NCBI GenBank assembly: GCA_903839875.1
Contig: CAIMDZ010000024.1
Location: 1-51,628, forward strand
Direction of reading: 5' to 3'
Source of the DNA: an uncultured Bacteroidota bacterium
GTDB lineage: Bacteria; Bacteroidota; Bacteroidia; Chitinophagales; Chitinophagaceae
Length of the DNA stretch: 51,628 nt
A program made the translations under genes and the position numbers. Below, piece by piece: positions 15,095 through 23,743 of this stretch. The stretch's first letter is position 1, and the number at the start of each line of letters is the position of its first letter. Under the pieces are notes generated by a model, which saw only the letters and a list, made by a program, of their open reading frames with translations, had not been told where the DNA came from and searched no databases.

Positions 15095-18094
15095 ATGAGA
15101 AATAATTTACTTAAAGTATTAACAACGATTATACTGTTTTTAATATCAACTGTGAGTTTTGCCCAGGCCCCAGCCTTAGGGACTGCTGCAAATTTTGTCC
15201 TGTTTACTACTGTGGGGGCTGTCACCAATTCAGGAATTACCTATCTTACTCATCTTACAGGCAATGTCGGGAGTAACAGCGGATCCACAACCGGTTTTGG
15301 CAATGTAGATGGTGTAATGCACAACGGTGATGGCGCAAGTGCAACATGTTCAGCGGATCTGCTGACTTTATACAATCAACTGAATATAGCAACGCCGACT
15401 TTCTTTCCGGCGCCATTGCTCGGGAATGGCGATACACTTATTCCGGGTATATACCATATATCCGCAGCAGCAACGATGAACTTAAACCTGATATTAAATG
15501 CTCAGGGAAATCCAAATGCTGTATTTATTTTTCAGATAGGGGGTTCCTTCTCCACAGGCGCAAATTCCAAAGTCATAATGATCAACAGCGGATTAGCCTG
15601 TAATGTGTTCTGGAAAGTGGAAGGCCTGGTAAGCATGGCTGCAGGAACTACGATGAGGGGAACGATTGTTGCCCACAACGCTGCCATAAATATGGGCGCT
15701 AACGATACACTCGAAGGAAGAGCGCTTTCTATTGCAGGCGCTATTACAACGAATTCAGACCTTGCATATACACCAACAGGTTGCGGAAGCCCTTCCCATA
15801 CAGGCCCCGCTGCTCCGGCACTGGCATCTACCGCATGCTATGGATTATTTTCAACCGACGGGCCGGTTACAAATACCGGCATAACACATGTTTCGGGTGA
15901 TGTTGGTACTAATGTTGGTTTAACTACCGGCTATAATCCATTGTTTATTACAGGCGCCATTCACCCGATCCCTGATGGCTCTACTGCAGCATGCGCAGCC
16001 GACCTGCTAGGTGTCTATAATTATCTCGAAACACTGCCTTATGATATTGAGTTGTTGTTTCCTGCCCAGTTTGGTCATAACCTGGTACTGACGCCTCATA
16101 CTTACCTTATGAATTCAGCGGTTACATTTACCGATACCGTTTACCTGAGTGGGGAAGGCAATGTGAATGCGGTATTTGTTATACAGATAAACGGCGCCCT
16201 TTCAACCAGTACTTTTTCAAAAGTAATTCTCACAAACGGTACACAGGCAAAAAATGTGTTCTGGAAAGTAGATGGTGCAGTGAATATAAATGACAATTCT
16301 ATTTTTAACGGAACGATCATTTGCAACAACGCAGCTATCACCTTAAATACGGGGGATACCATAAACGGACGGGCGCTTACTACTACCGGCGCTTTATTAA
16401 GTCATGCCGTTACAATAAATGTGCCTCCGGGTTGCGGCACCACGTGCGTAGCTCCGGCAATAGGTGGCGCCAATCAGGTATGCGCTGGTCTGACAACCAC
16501 CCTGACTAATCCAGACACAGGCGGCAGATGGAGCAGCAACAATATTTCGGTTGCTGCTATTGGCTCTGCTTCGGGTATAGTCTCAGGCTTAACACCGGGT
16601 GCTTGTATCATTACTTTTACCTCGTCCACAGGCTGTGTAAGTTCAATAACTTTCACAGTCAATCCTGCACCATCGGTAATTGCAGGACCTTCGGCTGTTT
16701 GTACCGGATCTTCAGTAACACTAACCGATGCCACAACAGGAGGCTCCTGGACCAGTAGCAATACCTTGCAGGCAACTGCAGGCAGCGGTACAGGAATTAT
16801 CACCGGGATAGCGACAGGTACACCTGTTATTACTTATACGATATCAACTGGCTGCGTTGCTACAAAAATGATAACTGTAAGTGCAGTACCGTCCGCAGGG
16901 ACAATAACCGGACCTTCGGCTGTATGTATCGGGTTATCAATCGGATTAATTGATGCGGTACCTGGCGGTGTATGGAGCAGCAGTAATACATCTGCTACAG
17001 TTTCAGGTGGTACTGTAACAGGCATAGCAGCAGGAACAGACACAATCAGGTACACAGTTACCAATGCCTGCAATACTGTAACAGCAACAAAAACTGTAAT
17101 CGTTAGTCCATTACCAAATCCAGGGACAATAACAGGCCTTGCTGGTGTATGTGTTGCCTCCACAATCTTGTTATCCGATATTGTCACAGGCGGTGTATGG
17201 AGCAGCAGCATTACTACAGCTACAGTTTCAGGCGGTACGGTTACAGGTGTTGCCGCCGGTACCGATACCATCAGGTATTCAGTGACCAATGCATGCAGTA
17301 CTGTTGCAGCAACAAAAACAATTACTATAAATCCATTACCTGATGCAGGGAGTATAACGGGACTTTCAAGTGTGTGTGCCGGATCAGTAATTCTGTTATC
17401 AGATGGTGTTACAGGCGGCATATGGAGCAGCAGTAATGCCAGGGCTACTGTTTCAGGCGGATCAGTAACAGGAGTTACTCCCGGTTTGGATACTATAAAG
17501 TATGCAGTTACTAATGCATGTGGTACAGTAATTGCAACAAAAGCCATATCAGTAGTTTCATTCCCTTATGCCGGAATAATAACAGGCCCTATCAGTGTAT
17601 GCCAGGGGAATACCATAACATTATCGGATATTGCCGGTGGCGGGATATGGAGCAGCGGCGCCACTTCCTTTGCAACAGTTTCGGTGTCTGGTAATGTTTA
17701 TGGTGTATCAGCGGGTGTAGTCCTGATAAGCTATACCGTAACAAATGCCTGCGGTTTAGCTTTTGCTATGCGTCCTGTAAATGTCTTGTCAATAATTGCA
17801 TGCAACACGCTTGGAAATACGATCATCAATATGGCGCCAGCAGATTTGAAATTATACCCTAATCCGAACCACGGAGCATTTACCCTTAAAGGTTCATTGG
17901 GGACTTATGATGTAGAAGCAGAGTTGGCAATGACAAATGTAATTGGCCAGGTTGTTTATAGCAACAAGGTAGTTGCACTTAATGGAAATATCAATGTACA
18001 GGTACAACTGAGCAATGCATTAACCACTGGCGTTTACATATTGACTGTAAATGCAGCCGGTCAGAAAATGATATTCCATGTTGTAGTAGAATAA
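15095..18094 (+). CDS. Secreted T9SS protein with two ice-binding (DUF3494) domains and six Ig-like repeats
   Basis: 999 residues. A signal peptide ends at TVSFAQ (about 23). Two DUF3494-type domains follow in tandem (about 26-228 and 238-445). Each has LGTAANFVLFTT or CYGLFSTDG, a GNVGSN or GDVGTN turn, the ADLL..YN motif, GIY/HTY, and NVFWKVEG...GTIVAHNAAI or NVFWKVDG...GTIICNNAAI. This fold is the beta-solenoid of bacterial ice-binding proteins. Six Ig-like repeats of about 74 residues (450-905) share GG.WSS and T..C. The last 90 residues (NPNHGAFTLKG...GVYILTVNAAG) form a T9SS type A sorting domain. The product is predicted to be cell-surface or released, possibly for ice binding or adhesion. 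Ice-binding activity is an inference from the family. Confidence 0.88.
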   Translation: MRNNLLKVLTTIILFLISTVSFAQAPALGTAANFVLFTTVGAVTNSGITYLTHLTGNVGSNSGSTTGFGNVDGVMHNGDGASATCSADLLTLYNQLNIATPTFFPAPLLGNGDTLIPGIYHISAAATMNLNLILNAQGNPNAVFIFQIGGSFSTGANSKVIMINSGLACNVFWKVEGLVSMAAGTTMRGTIVAHNAAINMGANDTLEGRALSIAGAITTNSDLAYTPTGCGSPSHTGPAAPALASTACYGLFSTDGPVTNTGITHVSGDVGTNVGLTTGYNPLFITGAIHPIPDGSTAACAADLLGVYNYLETLPYDIELLFPAQFGHNLVLTPHTYLMNSAVTFTDTVYLSGEGNVNAVFVIQINGALSTSTFSKVILTNGTQAKNVFWKVDGAVNINDNSIFNGTIICNNAAITLNTGDTINGRALTTTGALLSHAVTINVPPGCGTTCVAPAIGGANQVCAGLTTTLTNPDTGGRWSSNNISVAAIGSASGIVSGLTPGACIITFTSSTGCVSSITFTVNPAPSVIAGPSAVCTGSSVTLTDATTGGSWTSSNTLQATAGSGTGIITGIATGTPVITYTISTGCVATKMITVSAVPSAGTITGPSAVCIGLSIGLIDAVPGGVWSSSNTSATVSGGTVTGIAAGTDTIRYTVTNACNTVTATKTVIVSPLPNPGTITGLAGVCVASTILLSDIVTGGVWSSSITTATVSGGTVTGVAAGTDTIRYSVTNACSTVAATKTITINPLPDAGSITGLSSVCAGSVILLSDGVTGGIWSSSNARATVSGGSVTGVTPGLDTIKYAVTNACGTVIATKAISVVSFPYAGIITGPISVCQGNTITLSDIAGGGIWSSGATSFATVSVSGNVYGVSAGVVLISYTVTNACGLAFAMRPVNVLSIIACNTLGNTIINMAPADLKLYPNPNHGAFTLKGSLGTYDVEAELAMTNVIGQVVYSNKVVALNGNINVQVQLSNALTTGVYILTVNAAGQKMIFHVVVE
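16430..17800 (+). repeat. Tandem Ig-like repeat units within the ice-binding protein gene
   Basis: Six units of about 222-225 bases. Units 3, 4 and 5 are the closest: GGTGTATGGAGCAGCAG recurs near 16967 and 17194, with GGCATATGGAGCAGCAG near 17417. The pattern suggests recent unit duplication and possible copy-number change. Confidence 0.75.
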
Positions 18095-18232
18095 TAACAG
18101 AAATACCAAATAGTATTTATATAAGGGCTGGTATAAAACCAGTACTTTTTTAATTCCATATGGATATTTGTTGGTTGTGGAAAACCCAGTCAATAAAAAT
18201 TGGACTATATTCTGCAGCGGATAAACTTGCCT

Positions 18233-18273
18233 GCCGACAACCTGCCTGCCAGTTGGCAGGGCAGGTTGTCGGC
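18233..18273. repeat. GC-rich extragenic palindrome, copy 1
   Basis: gccgacaacctgcctgcc (18233-18250) pairs with 18255-18273 across a 4-base loop, with a single bulged G. The core gcctgccagttggcagggcagg (from 18244) matches 39240-39261 at 18 of 22 positions, so it is a dispersed REP-like family rather than a simple terminator. Confidence 0.7.
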
Positions 18274-18368
18274 ATTGGTCAATAAGTGTTTTGCGAGCTT
18301 AACAACGCAACAGGAATTTAATAAAATGACATAAAATAGCGACCTTTTATGAAACTTTTTTTGCACTT

Positions 18369-18390
18369 ACCTGCCAACCGGCAGGCAGGT
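18369..18390. repeat. GC-rich extragenic palindrome, copy 2
   Basis: ACCTGCC (18369-18375) and GGCAGGT (18384-18390), with CTGCC/GGCAG also nested, form a short palindrome built from the same CCTGCC/GGCAGG words as copy 1. Confidence 0.6.
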
Positions 18391-18633
18391 TTATACCGCG
18401 TGAAGTATAATTGGCAATCCTGCCCTTAAATGGCTGGATTACTTTTTATATTATCAAATATTGAACTTTCCTCCGGAATGTTTGTTTATTACATCTTTTA
18501 TTTTTATCTTAGCACCCCGCAACATAAAATTGAACAAAACAACTTACTTTATTAACCGGTTAAAACAGTTTAAATACTAGTAATCAGATAGCAAGAGTAG
18601 AGGCAGAATGGATTTCGTTTTATTGATAACTAT

Positions 18634-20520
18634 ATGGTAAACAGCAGCTTAAAATGCGTTATTTGCAGTAAATATGCAATAACCTCATTGTTCGTATTGT
18701 TCAGTTTTATAGGCATCCCCTCCTTTGCACAGCACAAGCAGGCTAAGGTTGCTGTTGCGGATACTTTCAAACTTGCCGACCAGCTCATAGCAAAGAAAAA
18801 ATTCAGAAAAGCTGGTAATTTATACACTGCTTATCTTAAGCATAATCCTAAAGACCTGAACGCTATGTGGAAATTAGCCCAGGTTAAATTCTGGTTGGGC
18901 AATTTCAAAAAATCAGACGATTATTACAAAGCTTCCCTGAAAATTGCTCCCGGTAATGATTATCTAAGGCTGAATTACATTCACTCTTTATCAGACATGG
19001 ACAAAACTGACCAGGCTGATAAGATGCTTACTGATATGGAGCTGGCAGGCAAGGATTATTCAGATATGTCTTTGCTGAGGGCTAAATTAAAATTTTACAA
19101 AGGAGATTATAAAGAGGCTGAAGCCTACATGAGGAAAAGTCTTAATGCTGAAAAAAACAATGCAGAGGCCCATGATCTCGACGGCCAGATAGAAGTAGCT
19201 AAGGCGCCTTTGCTGGCATTTAATTTAGGTTATGCAACAGATGATCAGCCACTTACCGCAGTTATCTCAACTATTAGATTCGAAAATTATTTCAATAAGT
19301 ATGCCGATTTATACCTCATCTGCGATGAATACCATTTTATGCAGGATAAAGTATCAGATGCCCCATGGGTTAGGGTAGGCGATAAAATGTTCTTCCCTAA
19401 AGCAGGATTACATGTAAATATTGGTGCAGGCATTATGCAGTTCCCTGTTAAAAATGAAACAAGCTGGAGCGCTAACTTATCCCTGAACCAAAAGTTATCA
19501 CCGCAATTCGATTTAAGCCTTTCAGGTGAACATGTACCTTACCTCGATACCAAAACAAGTGTAGACAGCAATATCTCTGTTACAAAGGTTTCCGCTATGC
19601 TCAACTGGCACCTGAGAAACTGGAGCGCCCAGGCTGCTGTACTCAACAGCACCTACCCCTACGGTAATACAAGCAATAATGTATCTGGCGCTTATGGTTG
19701 GGTACTGGTACCGGTAATACAGTTTCCCCATGGCAGATTATCAGTAGGATACAGTATAAGTTACAGTTCATCAAACTACAACACATTCACTGCAGAATAC
19801 GCTGCCCCAAATATTTCAGGCATTTATAATCCCTATTTTACACCCAATCAATTATTCATTAATTCGGGCTTGCTGGCATTGAATCTGAATCCTTCAAAAA
19901 AAGTAAGCATTAACTTTAGCGGTGATGTTGGTTATGGTACAATAGATGCACCTTACCTGTTCCTGAACAAAGACAATGCTATAGAGAGAGGATTTGCCAC
20001 CCAAACTTTTACGCCCGTTAATGCTACGGCGGCATTTAATTTCCAGTTAGGTAATTACTGGGTGTTGAATGCCAGGTACATCTATCATAATACCTACTTC
20101 TACACCAGCCATTATGCATGCCTTGGGTTGCAGAAAAGCTTTGTTCATAGAAAAAAGAAAGGGGATGACCGGAGTGCGTCTACCTTTCAAAGGTTGATAA
20201 ATGAAATAGAGGGTAAGATTGCCGCATTATACAAATGCAAGGACATTGATGATCTGAGAAAATCCATCGCAGAGGTAAGGAGTCAAATGGTGACACTTCG
20301 TGATGCTCAGAAAAATAAAAGGAACAATTCCGAAATCGTTCAGAACAGCGATGAAGCCAACCAGCTCCAGGACCGATACGATACCATCAACGATATGATC
20401 ATTGAACTGGATGCCGTGGACCTGGATGATTACAACCAGGAAGTCAAGAGTAAAAAGGAGTGGATGGTAGATAAATTGTTTGAACTTACTTCTATAACTT
20501 ATAACGGAAACAGGGACTAA
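18634..20520 (+). CDS. TPR plus beta-barrel exopolysaccharide exporter (BcsC/PgaA-like)
   Basis: 628 residues. A signal peptide ends near SFAQ (33). Residues 45-190 hold four TPR-like helical hairpins (FRKAGNLYTAYLKHNP, KKSDDYYKASLKIAP, and similar). Residues about 195-510 are amphipathic beta strands ending in a barrel, YaiO-like (NLGYATDDQPLTA...YFYTSHYACLGLQKSF). The last 110 residues are a charged coiled coil (EIEGKIAAL...VRSQMVTLRDAQ). TPR-then-barrel is the architecture of BcsC and PgaA, which carry polysaccharide across the periplasm and outer membrane. The gene is followed by a GT2 synthase after 10 bases. The C-terminal coiled coil is unusual. Function is inferred from architecture and neighbours. 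Confidence 0.75.
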   Translation: MVNSSLKCVICSKYAITSLFVLFSFIGIPSFAQHKQAKVAVADTFKLADQLIAKKKFRKAGNLYTAYLKHNPKDLNAMWKLAQVKFWLGNFKKSDDYYKASLKIAPGNDYLRLNYIHSLSDMDKTDQADKMLTDMELAGKDYSDMSLLRAKLKFYKGDYKEAEAYMRKSLNAEKNNAEAHDLDGQIEVAKAPLLAFNLGYATDDQPLTAVISTIRFENYFNKYADLYLICDEYHFMQDKVSDAPWVRVGDKMFFPKAGLHVNIGAGIMQFPVKNETSWSANLSLNQKLSPQFDLSLSGEHVPYLDTKTSVDSNISVTKVSAMLNWHLRNWSAQAAVLNSTYPYGNTSNNVSGAYGWVLVPVIQFPHGRLSVGYSISYSSSNYNTFTAEYAAPNISGIYNPYFTPNQLFINSGLLALNLNPSKKVSINFSGDVGYGTIDAPYLFLNKDNAIERGFATQTFTPVNATAAFNFQLGNYWVLNARYIYHNTYFYTSHYACLGLQKSFVHRKKKGDDRSASTFQRLINEIEGKIAALYKCKDIDDLRKSIAEVRSQMVTLRDAQKNKRNNSEIVQNSDEANQLQDRYDTINDMIIELDAVDLDDYNQEVKSKKEWMVDKLFELTSITYNGNRD

Positions 20521-20530
20521 TGCTGCTTTT

Positions 20531-22129
20531 ATGTCATCCTACAACAGCACGAATAAAGGCAATGGTTTATGGCGGTTTAAAGAAGCAAAAAGAATAACTC
20601 CCGGTGAACATTACATTCTCCTTATATTAGTTATTACCGGCATCCTAAGCATACTTCGTTTTGCCGACTGGTGGTTCCGCGGTATCAATATTGGTAGTTT
20701 GTGGTTATACATAGTTCTTAGCCTTGCATTCTGGTTCAGTATTTTCCGGCTGTTGCTTGTCTGGATCAATTATCTGCGTATCAGGAAGCCGGAGCACAAG
20801 AAGGCTCCTGACGGACTGAATGTAGCAATATTTACCACAAGTTCGCCGGGTGAACCATTAGCTATGTTTGAAAAAACGCTGGAGGCCTGCGCTAAAATTA
20901 CCTATCCACATACTACCTACCTGCTCGATGATACACAGGATCCTGCCTTTAAGGAAGTGGCCGCACGGCATGGTGCAGTCTGGCTGGAACTGGTTGGCCT
21001 GCCGGGGGCCAAAGCAGGTAAAATAAACAAGGCATTACAACTGACCTCGGAAGACTTTATCCTTGTTTTAGATCCCGACCACATCCCGTTCCCTGAGTTC
21101 TTCGATCATACCCTTGGGTACTTTGAGGACGAAAAGACCGGATTTGTACAGGTTGCCCAGGCATATTACAACCAATACAGGTCATTCACTGCCGCTGGCG
21201 CAGCAGAGCAGACATATACCTTTTACGGGCCTACACAGATGGCTTTATACGGACATGGCTGCAATGTGGCTATAGGTGCAAATTGTACTTTTCGCAAAAA
21301 GGCACTGGAGAGCATAGGTGGCCATGGCATTGGTCTTGCCGAAGACCTGATCACCGCAATCAGGCTACATGGCGCCGGCTGGCAGTCTGTGTACAATCCG
21401 GTAATTGTTAGCCGTGGGTTGGTACCAGAGGATTTTGGTTCGTTCTGCAAGCAACAGCTCAAGTGGGCGAGGGGAGTATTTGAAGTTACCTTTATGGAGC
21501 TGCCCCGGTTGTTCCGAAAGCTAACTGTATGGCAGCGTCTTTCCTACTTTAGTATTGGTACTTACTACCTGGTGGGTCTTACCCAGTTGATATTTACACT
21601 TATTCCCTTCCTCTATTTTTTCACTGGTTTATTACCTGCCAGGATGGAGTTTGCCGACTTTATCATATACGGTGCGCCGGTAATGCTATGTGGAATAGTC
21701 ATTTATTTATACGTTCAACGATGGCTCTGTGACCGGCAAACTGAAAGGGGGATTCACTGGCGTGGGATGATACTGAAATTCGCCTGCTGGCCGGTATTCC
21801 TGATGGGTTTTCTGCTGGCAGTAATAAATGCCGAAATACCCTATATCCCCACTGCCAAAAAAGCGGTTACCGGCTTTATATCACCCTTTATCAGGCCTAT
21901 GGTTATCCATACTTTACTGTTTTTAGTGGCAGTATCGGGGGTAATTACCTACAGGCGGTATTATATGCCCGAAAGCCAGCTGGCGCTTTCTGCCGAACGG
22001 ACCTGGGGAATGATTACTTTCGCTTTCCTGGCCTTTCTGATGGCTATTGGGGGTATATATGCAGCATTTGAAGCCAGAAGAATGAAAGTGGAAGATCCAT
22101 GGGATAATGTAAATATTAACAATAAATAA
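20531..22129 (+). CDS. GT2 polysaccharide synthase (BcsA-like, no PilZ)
   Basis: 532 residues. The catalytic set of processive family 2 synthases is present: D133-D134 (LLDDTQDP), D181-x-D183 (DPDHIPFP), E271-D272 (GLAEDL) and QQLKW (308-312), the QxxRW motif with Lys for Arg. Two transmembrane helices come first (about 28-82) and four or five follow the catalytic domain (330-505). The protein moves a growing glycan from a nucleotide sugar through the inner membrane. Cellulose synthases usually have a c-di-GMP-binding PilZ domain at the C-terminus; none is visible here (532 residues against about 700-870). It lies between the exporter and a GH26 hydrolase, in one operon. The sugar is not known. 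Confidence 0.88.
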   Translation: MSSYNSTNKGNGLWRFKEAKRITPGEHYILLILVITGILSILRFADWWFRGINIGSLWLYIVLSLAFWFSIFRLLLVWINYLRIRKPEHKKAPDGLNVAIFTTSSPGEPLAMFEKTLEACAKITYPHTTYLLDDTQDPAFKEVAARHGAVWLELVGLPGAKAGKINKALQLTSEDFILVLDPDHIPFPEFFDHTLGYFEDEKTGFVQVAQAYYNQYRSFTAAGAAEQTYTFYGPTQMALYGHGCNVAIGANCTFRKKALESIGGHGIGLAEDLITAIRLHGAGWQSVYNPVIVSRGLVPEDFGSFCKQQLKWARGVFEVTFMELPRLFRKLTVWQRLSYFSIGTYYLVGLTQLIFTLIPFLYFFTGLLPARMEFADFIIYGAPVMLCGIVIYLYVQRWLCDRQTERGIHWRGMILKFACWPVFLMGFLLAVINAEIPYIPTAKKAVTGFISPFIRPMVIHTLLFLVAVSGVITYRRYYMPESQLALSAERTWGMITFAFLAFLMAIGGIYAAFEARRMKVEDPWDNVNINNK

Positions 22130-22155
22130 GTGCTATTTTTAGTAAATTGCAGGGA

Positions 22156-23304
22156 ATGAAGAGCGCTACTTTCAGAATAATTTCCACATTGCTCGCGATA
22201 GGTATATCGTCGCTTATCGTGTATGCGCTTTCTCATGCCGGTAAGTCAACAAAGGGCCCGATCGAAAATGTGATGATTTATACCGGAGAGGCCGTTAAGG
22301 ATTTTGAGCAAAAAGCGATTGTGGAACAGCGTGAGGAAAAACGGGAGGATAAACTTAAATGGTTTCAGCCATACACTCTTAGCAGGAAAATGCTGGAGCA
22401 TCCCGGTAAAATACTGTTAGGCGCTTACGACAATGAAACTTCAGAAAGTTATGAGAGTATTGTTACGCTTGAGGATTCGCTGAAAACCGCTTTCCCTTTA
22501 ATACATATTTATTGCGCATGGGGTAGTAAAAAAGAGGAGCGCTTTCCTACCGACCAGGTAAAGAACATCATCAGCCTTGGCTCTACGCCAGTGATCACAT
22601 GGGAACCCTGGCTGGGTGATTTTACTGACGAAGATTATCCGGATGGCCATAAACCTGTAGAACCCGACAGAAACGGGATGAAGAATGTCGTTGCAGGTAT
22701 TTATGATGCCTACCTTATCAAATGGGCTACTCAGGCAAGAAAGATAGGCAGGCCATTGTTTGTTCGCCTCGGGCATGAGATGAATGACAGTTACCGCTAT
22801 GGTTGGGGACCACAGAATAATGCACCACAGGATTTCGTAGCTGCCTGGCAGCATGTGCATGAAATCTTTGAAAAGGAAGGTGCGAAAAACATTATATGGA
22901 TATGGAGCCCGCATCCTGCCTATGAATTCAGGGAATTTTATCCCGGCGATGAATATGTGGATTATATTGGTACCGGTACACTGAACTATGGAAACGTTGC
23001 CACCTGGAGTCAGTGGTGGACATTTGATGATATTTTCAGTAAATTTTACGACAGTGTAACTACCTATAAAAAACCAATAATGGTCACAGAGTTCGGTTCG
23101 CTTGCGGTGAAAGGCAACCGTGCAGAATGGTATGCCGATGCCCTCAGCAGTATGCCCACCGATTATCCCATGGTAAGATCCATCATCTTCTTTCACTACT
23201 CAAAAGATAACACCACCACCCAGCAAACTCTTGACTGGTATATAAAGAATGACAAGCCTGTTACTACAGCTATTATTAAAGAGATAGGGAAGTGGAAGCA
23301 GTGA
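22156..23304 (+). CDS. GH26-type glycoside hydrolase, membrane-anchored
   Basis: 382 residues from ATG 22156; a TTG nine bases upstream is a weaker choice. A single N-terminal hydrophobic helix (about 7-28) anchors it in the periplasm. Counting from the TTG, the likely acid/base is E211 (RLGHEMND) and the nucleophile E315 (VTEFGS), with the barrel strands between them (TPVITWEPWLG, NIIWIWSP). GH26 covers beta-mannanases, lichenases and beta-1,3-xylanases. In synthase operons a hydrolase at this place (GH8 BcsZ in cellulose) trims stray chains, so a GH26 hints at a mannan or mixed-linkage glucan product. It is 26 bases after the synthase gene. Activity is inferred from motifs. Confidence 0.8.
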   Translation: MKSATFRIISTLLAIGISSLIVYALSHAGKSTKGPIENVMIYTGEAVKDFEQKAIVEQREEKREDKLKWFQPYTLSRKMLEHPGKILLGAYDNETSESYESIVTLEDSLKTAFPLIHIYCAWGSKKEERFPTDQVKNIISLGSTPVITWEPWLGDFTDEDYPDGHKPVEPDRNGMKNVVAGIYDAYLIKWATQARKIGRPLFVRLGHEMNDSYRYGWGPQNNAPQDFVAAWQHVHEIFEKEGAKNIIWIWSPHPAYEFREFYPGDEYVDYIGTGTLNYGNVATWSQWWTFDDIFSKFYDSVTTYKKPIMVTEFGSLAVKGNRAEWYADALSSMPTDYPMVRSIIFFHYSKDNTTTQQTLDWYIKNDKPVTTAIIKEIGKWKQ

Positions 23305-23485
23305 AGGGCAGACCTGCTCAACTATTTTAGTTTAGAATCAAGATTCATCACGGATTGACAGCGGTTTTTGAGCAGCACAGGAATGATTGCAATACTTATG
23401 ACATGTTGACCTATTCTGAAGAGTTATTCGTAGATTGAAATACTACTAATAATTCGCGAATTACGTGGCGCCTCCCGGAACAAGA

Positions 23486-23521
23486 TCCCGATTTTTTTTC
23501 GGGAGGGCCGGGGTTTATAGG
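23486..23521 (-). repeat. 36-base dispersed repeat, copy 1 (inverted)
   Basis: The reverse complement of 23486-23521 matches 30789-30824 at 34 of 36 positions. Each copy carries an internal TCCCG/CGGGA stem with an A/T loop. Both lie just downstream of a plus-strand gene. Confidence 0.7.
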
Positions 23522-23682
23522 TAAATGAGATCAGACTAATTTATATTGAGTATCGCACCAGATCAAATATGACATAAGGTACTCCTGATTTTTTATCCGA
23601 ATAAATCCATTCATTCTGTATTTCAAATTGGATTCCTTAACATCAGTTGCTCATAAAGACTGTTTTGCGTCCTGAATTAGAA

Positions 23683-23714
23683 AAAGGGCTGCACACATAC
23701 GTGGCAACCCCTTT
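23683..23714 (-). terminator. Terminator of the LamG/SprB gene
   Basis: On the minus strand AAAGGGGTTGC, then a 9-base loop, then GCAGCCCTTT form a hairpin with one bulge, followed by TTTTT-rich bases. It lies 30 bases past the stop codon at 23744. Confidence 0.65.
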
Positions 23715-23743
23715 CCTAAAACAAACAACAACTCAAACTAAAA

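Larger units (their letters stand above)
18095..18633. other. 540-base intergenic region with palindromes, no gene seen
   Basis: Between the ice-binding gene and the exopolysaccharide operon. It holds two GC-rich palindromes (listed separately) on an A/T-rich background. No open frame with credible features is visible. The A/T-rich end (18480-18630) is likely to contain the promoter of the next operon, but I cannot point to a clear TAnnTTTG there. Confidence 0.6.
23305..23743. other. Intergenic region with a dispersed repeat and a terminator
   Basis: 440 bases between the GH26 gene and the convergent T9SS gene. It contains the 36-base dispersed repeat (23486-23521) and the terminator for the minus-strand gene (23683-23714). 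No open frame with gene-like features is visible. Confidence 0.6.

Noticed and set aside
16834-17547. 237-codon minus-strand frame inside the ice-binding gene
   Set aside because: It is an antisense product of the repeated Ig-like units; its V/T/P-rich repeats mirror the plus-strand repeats.
22498-23196. 232-codon minus-strand frame inside the GH26 gene
   Set aside because: The plus strand carries conserved catalytic motifs; the minus frame has none.
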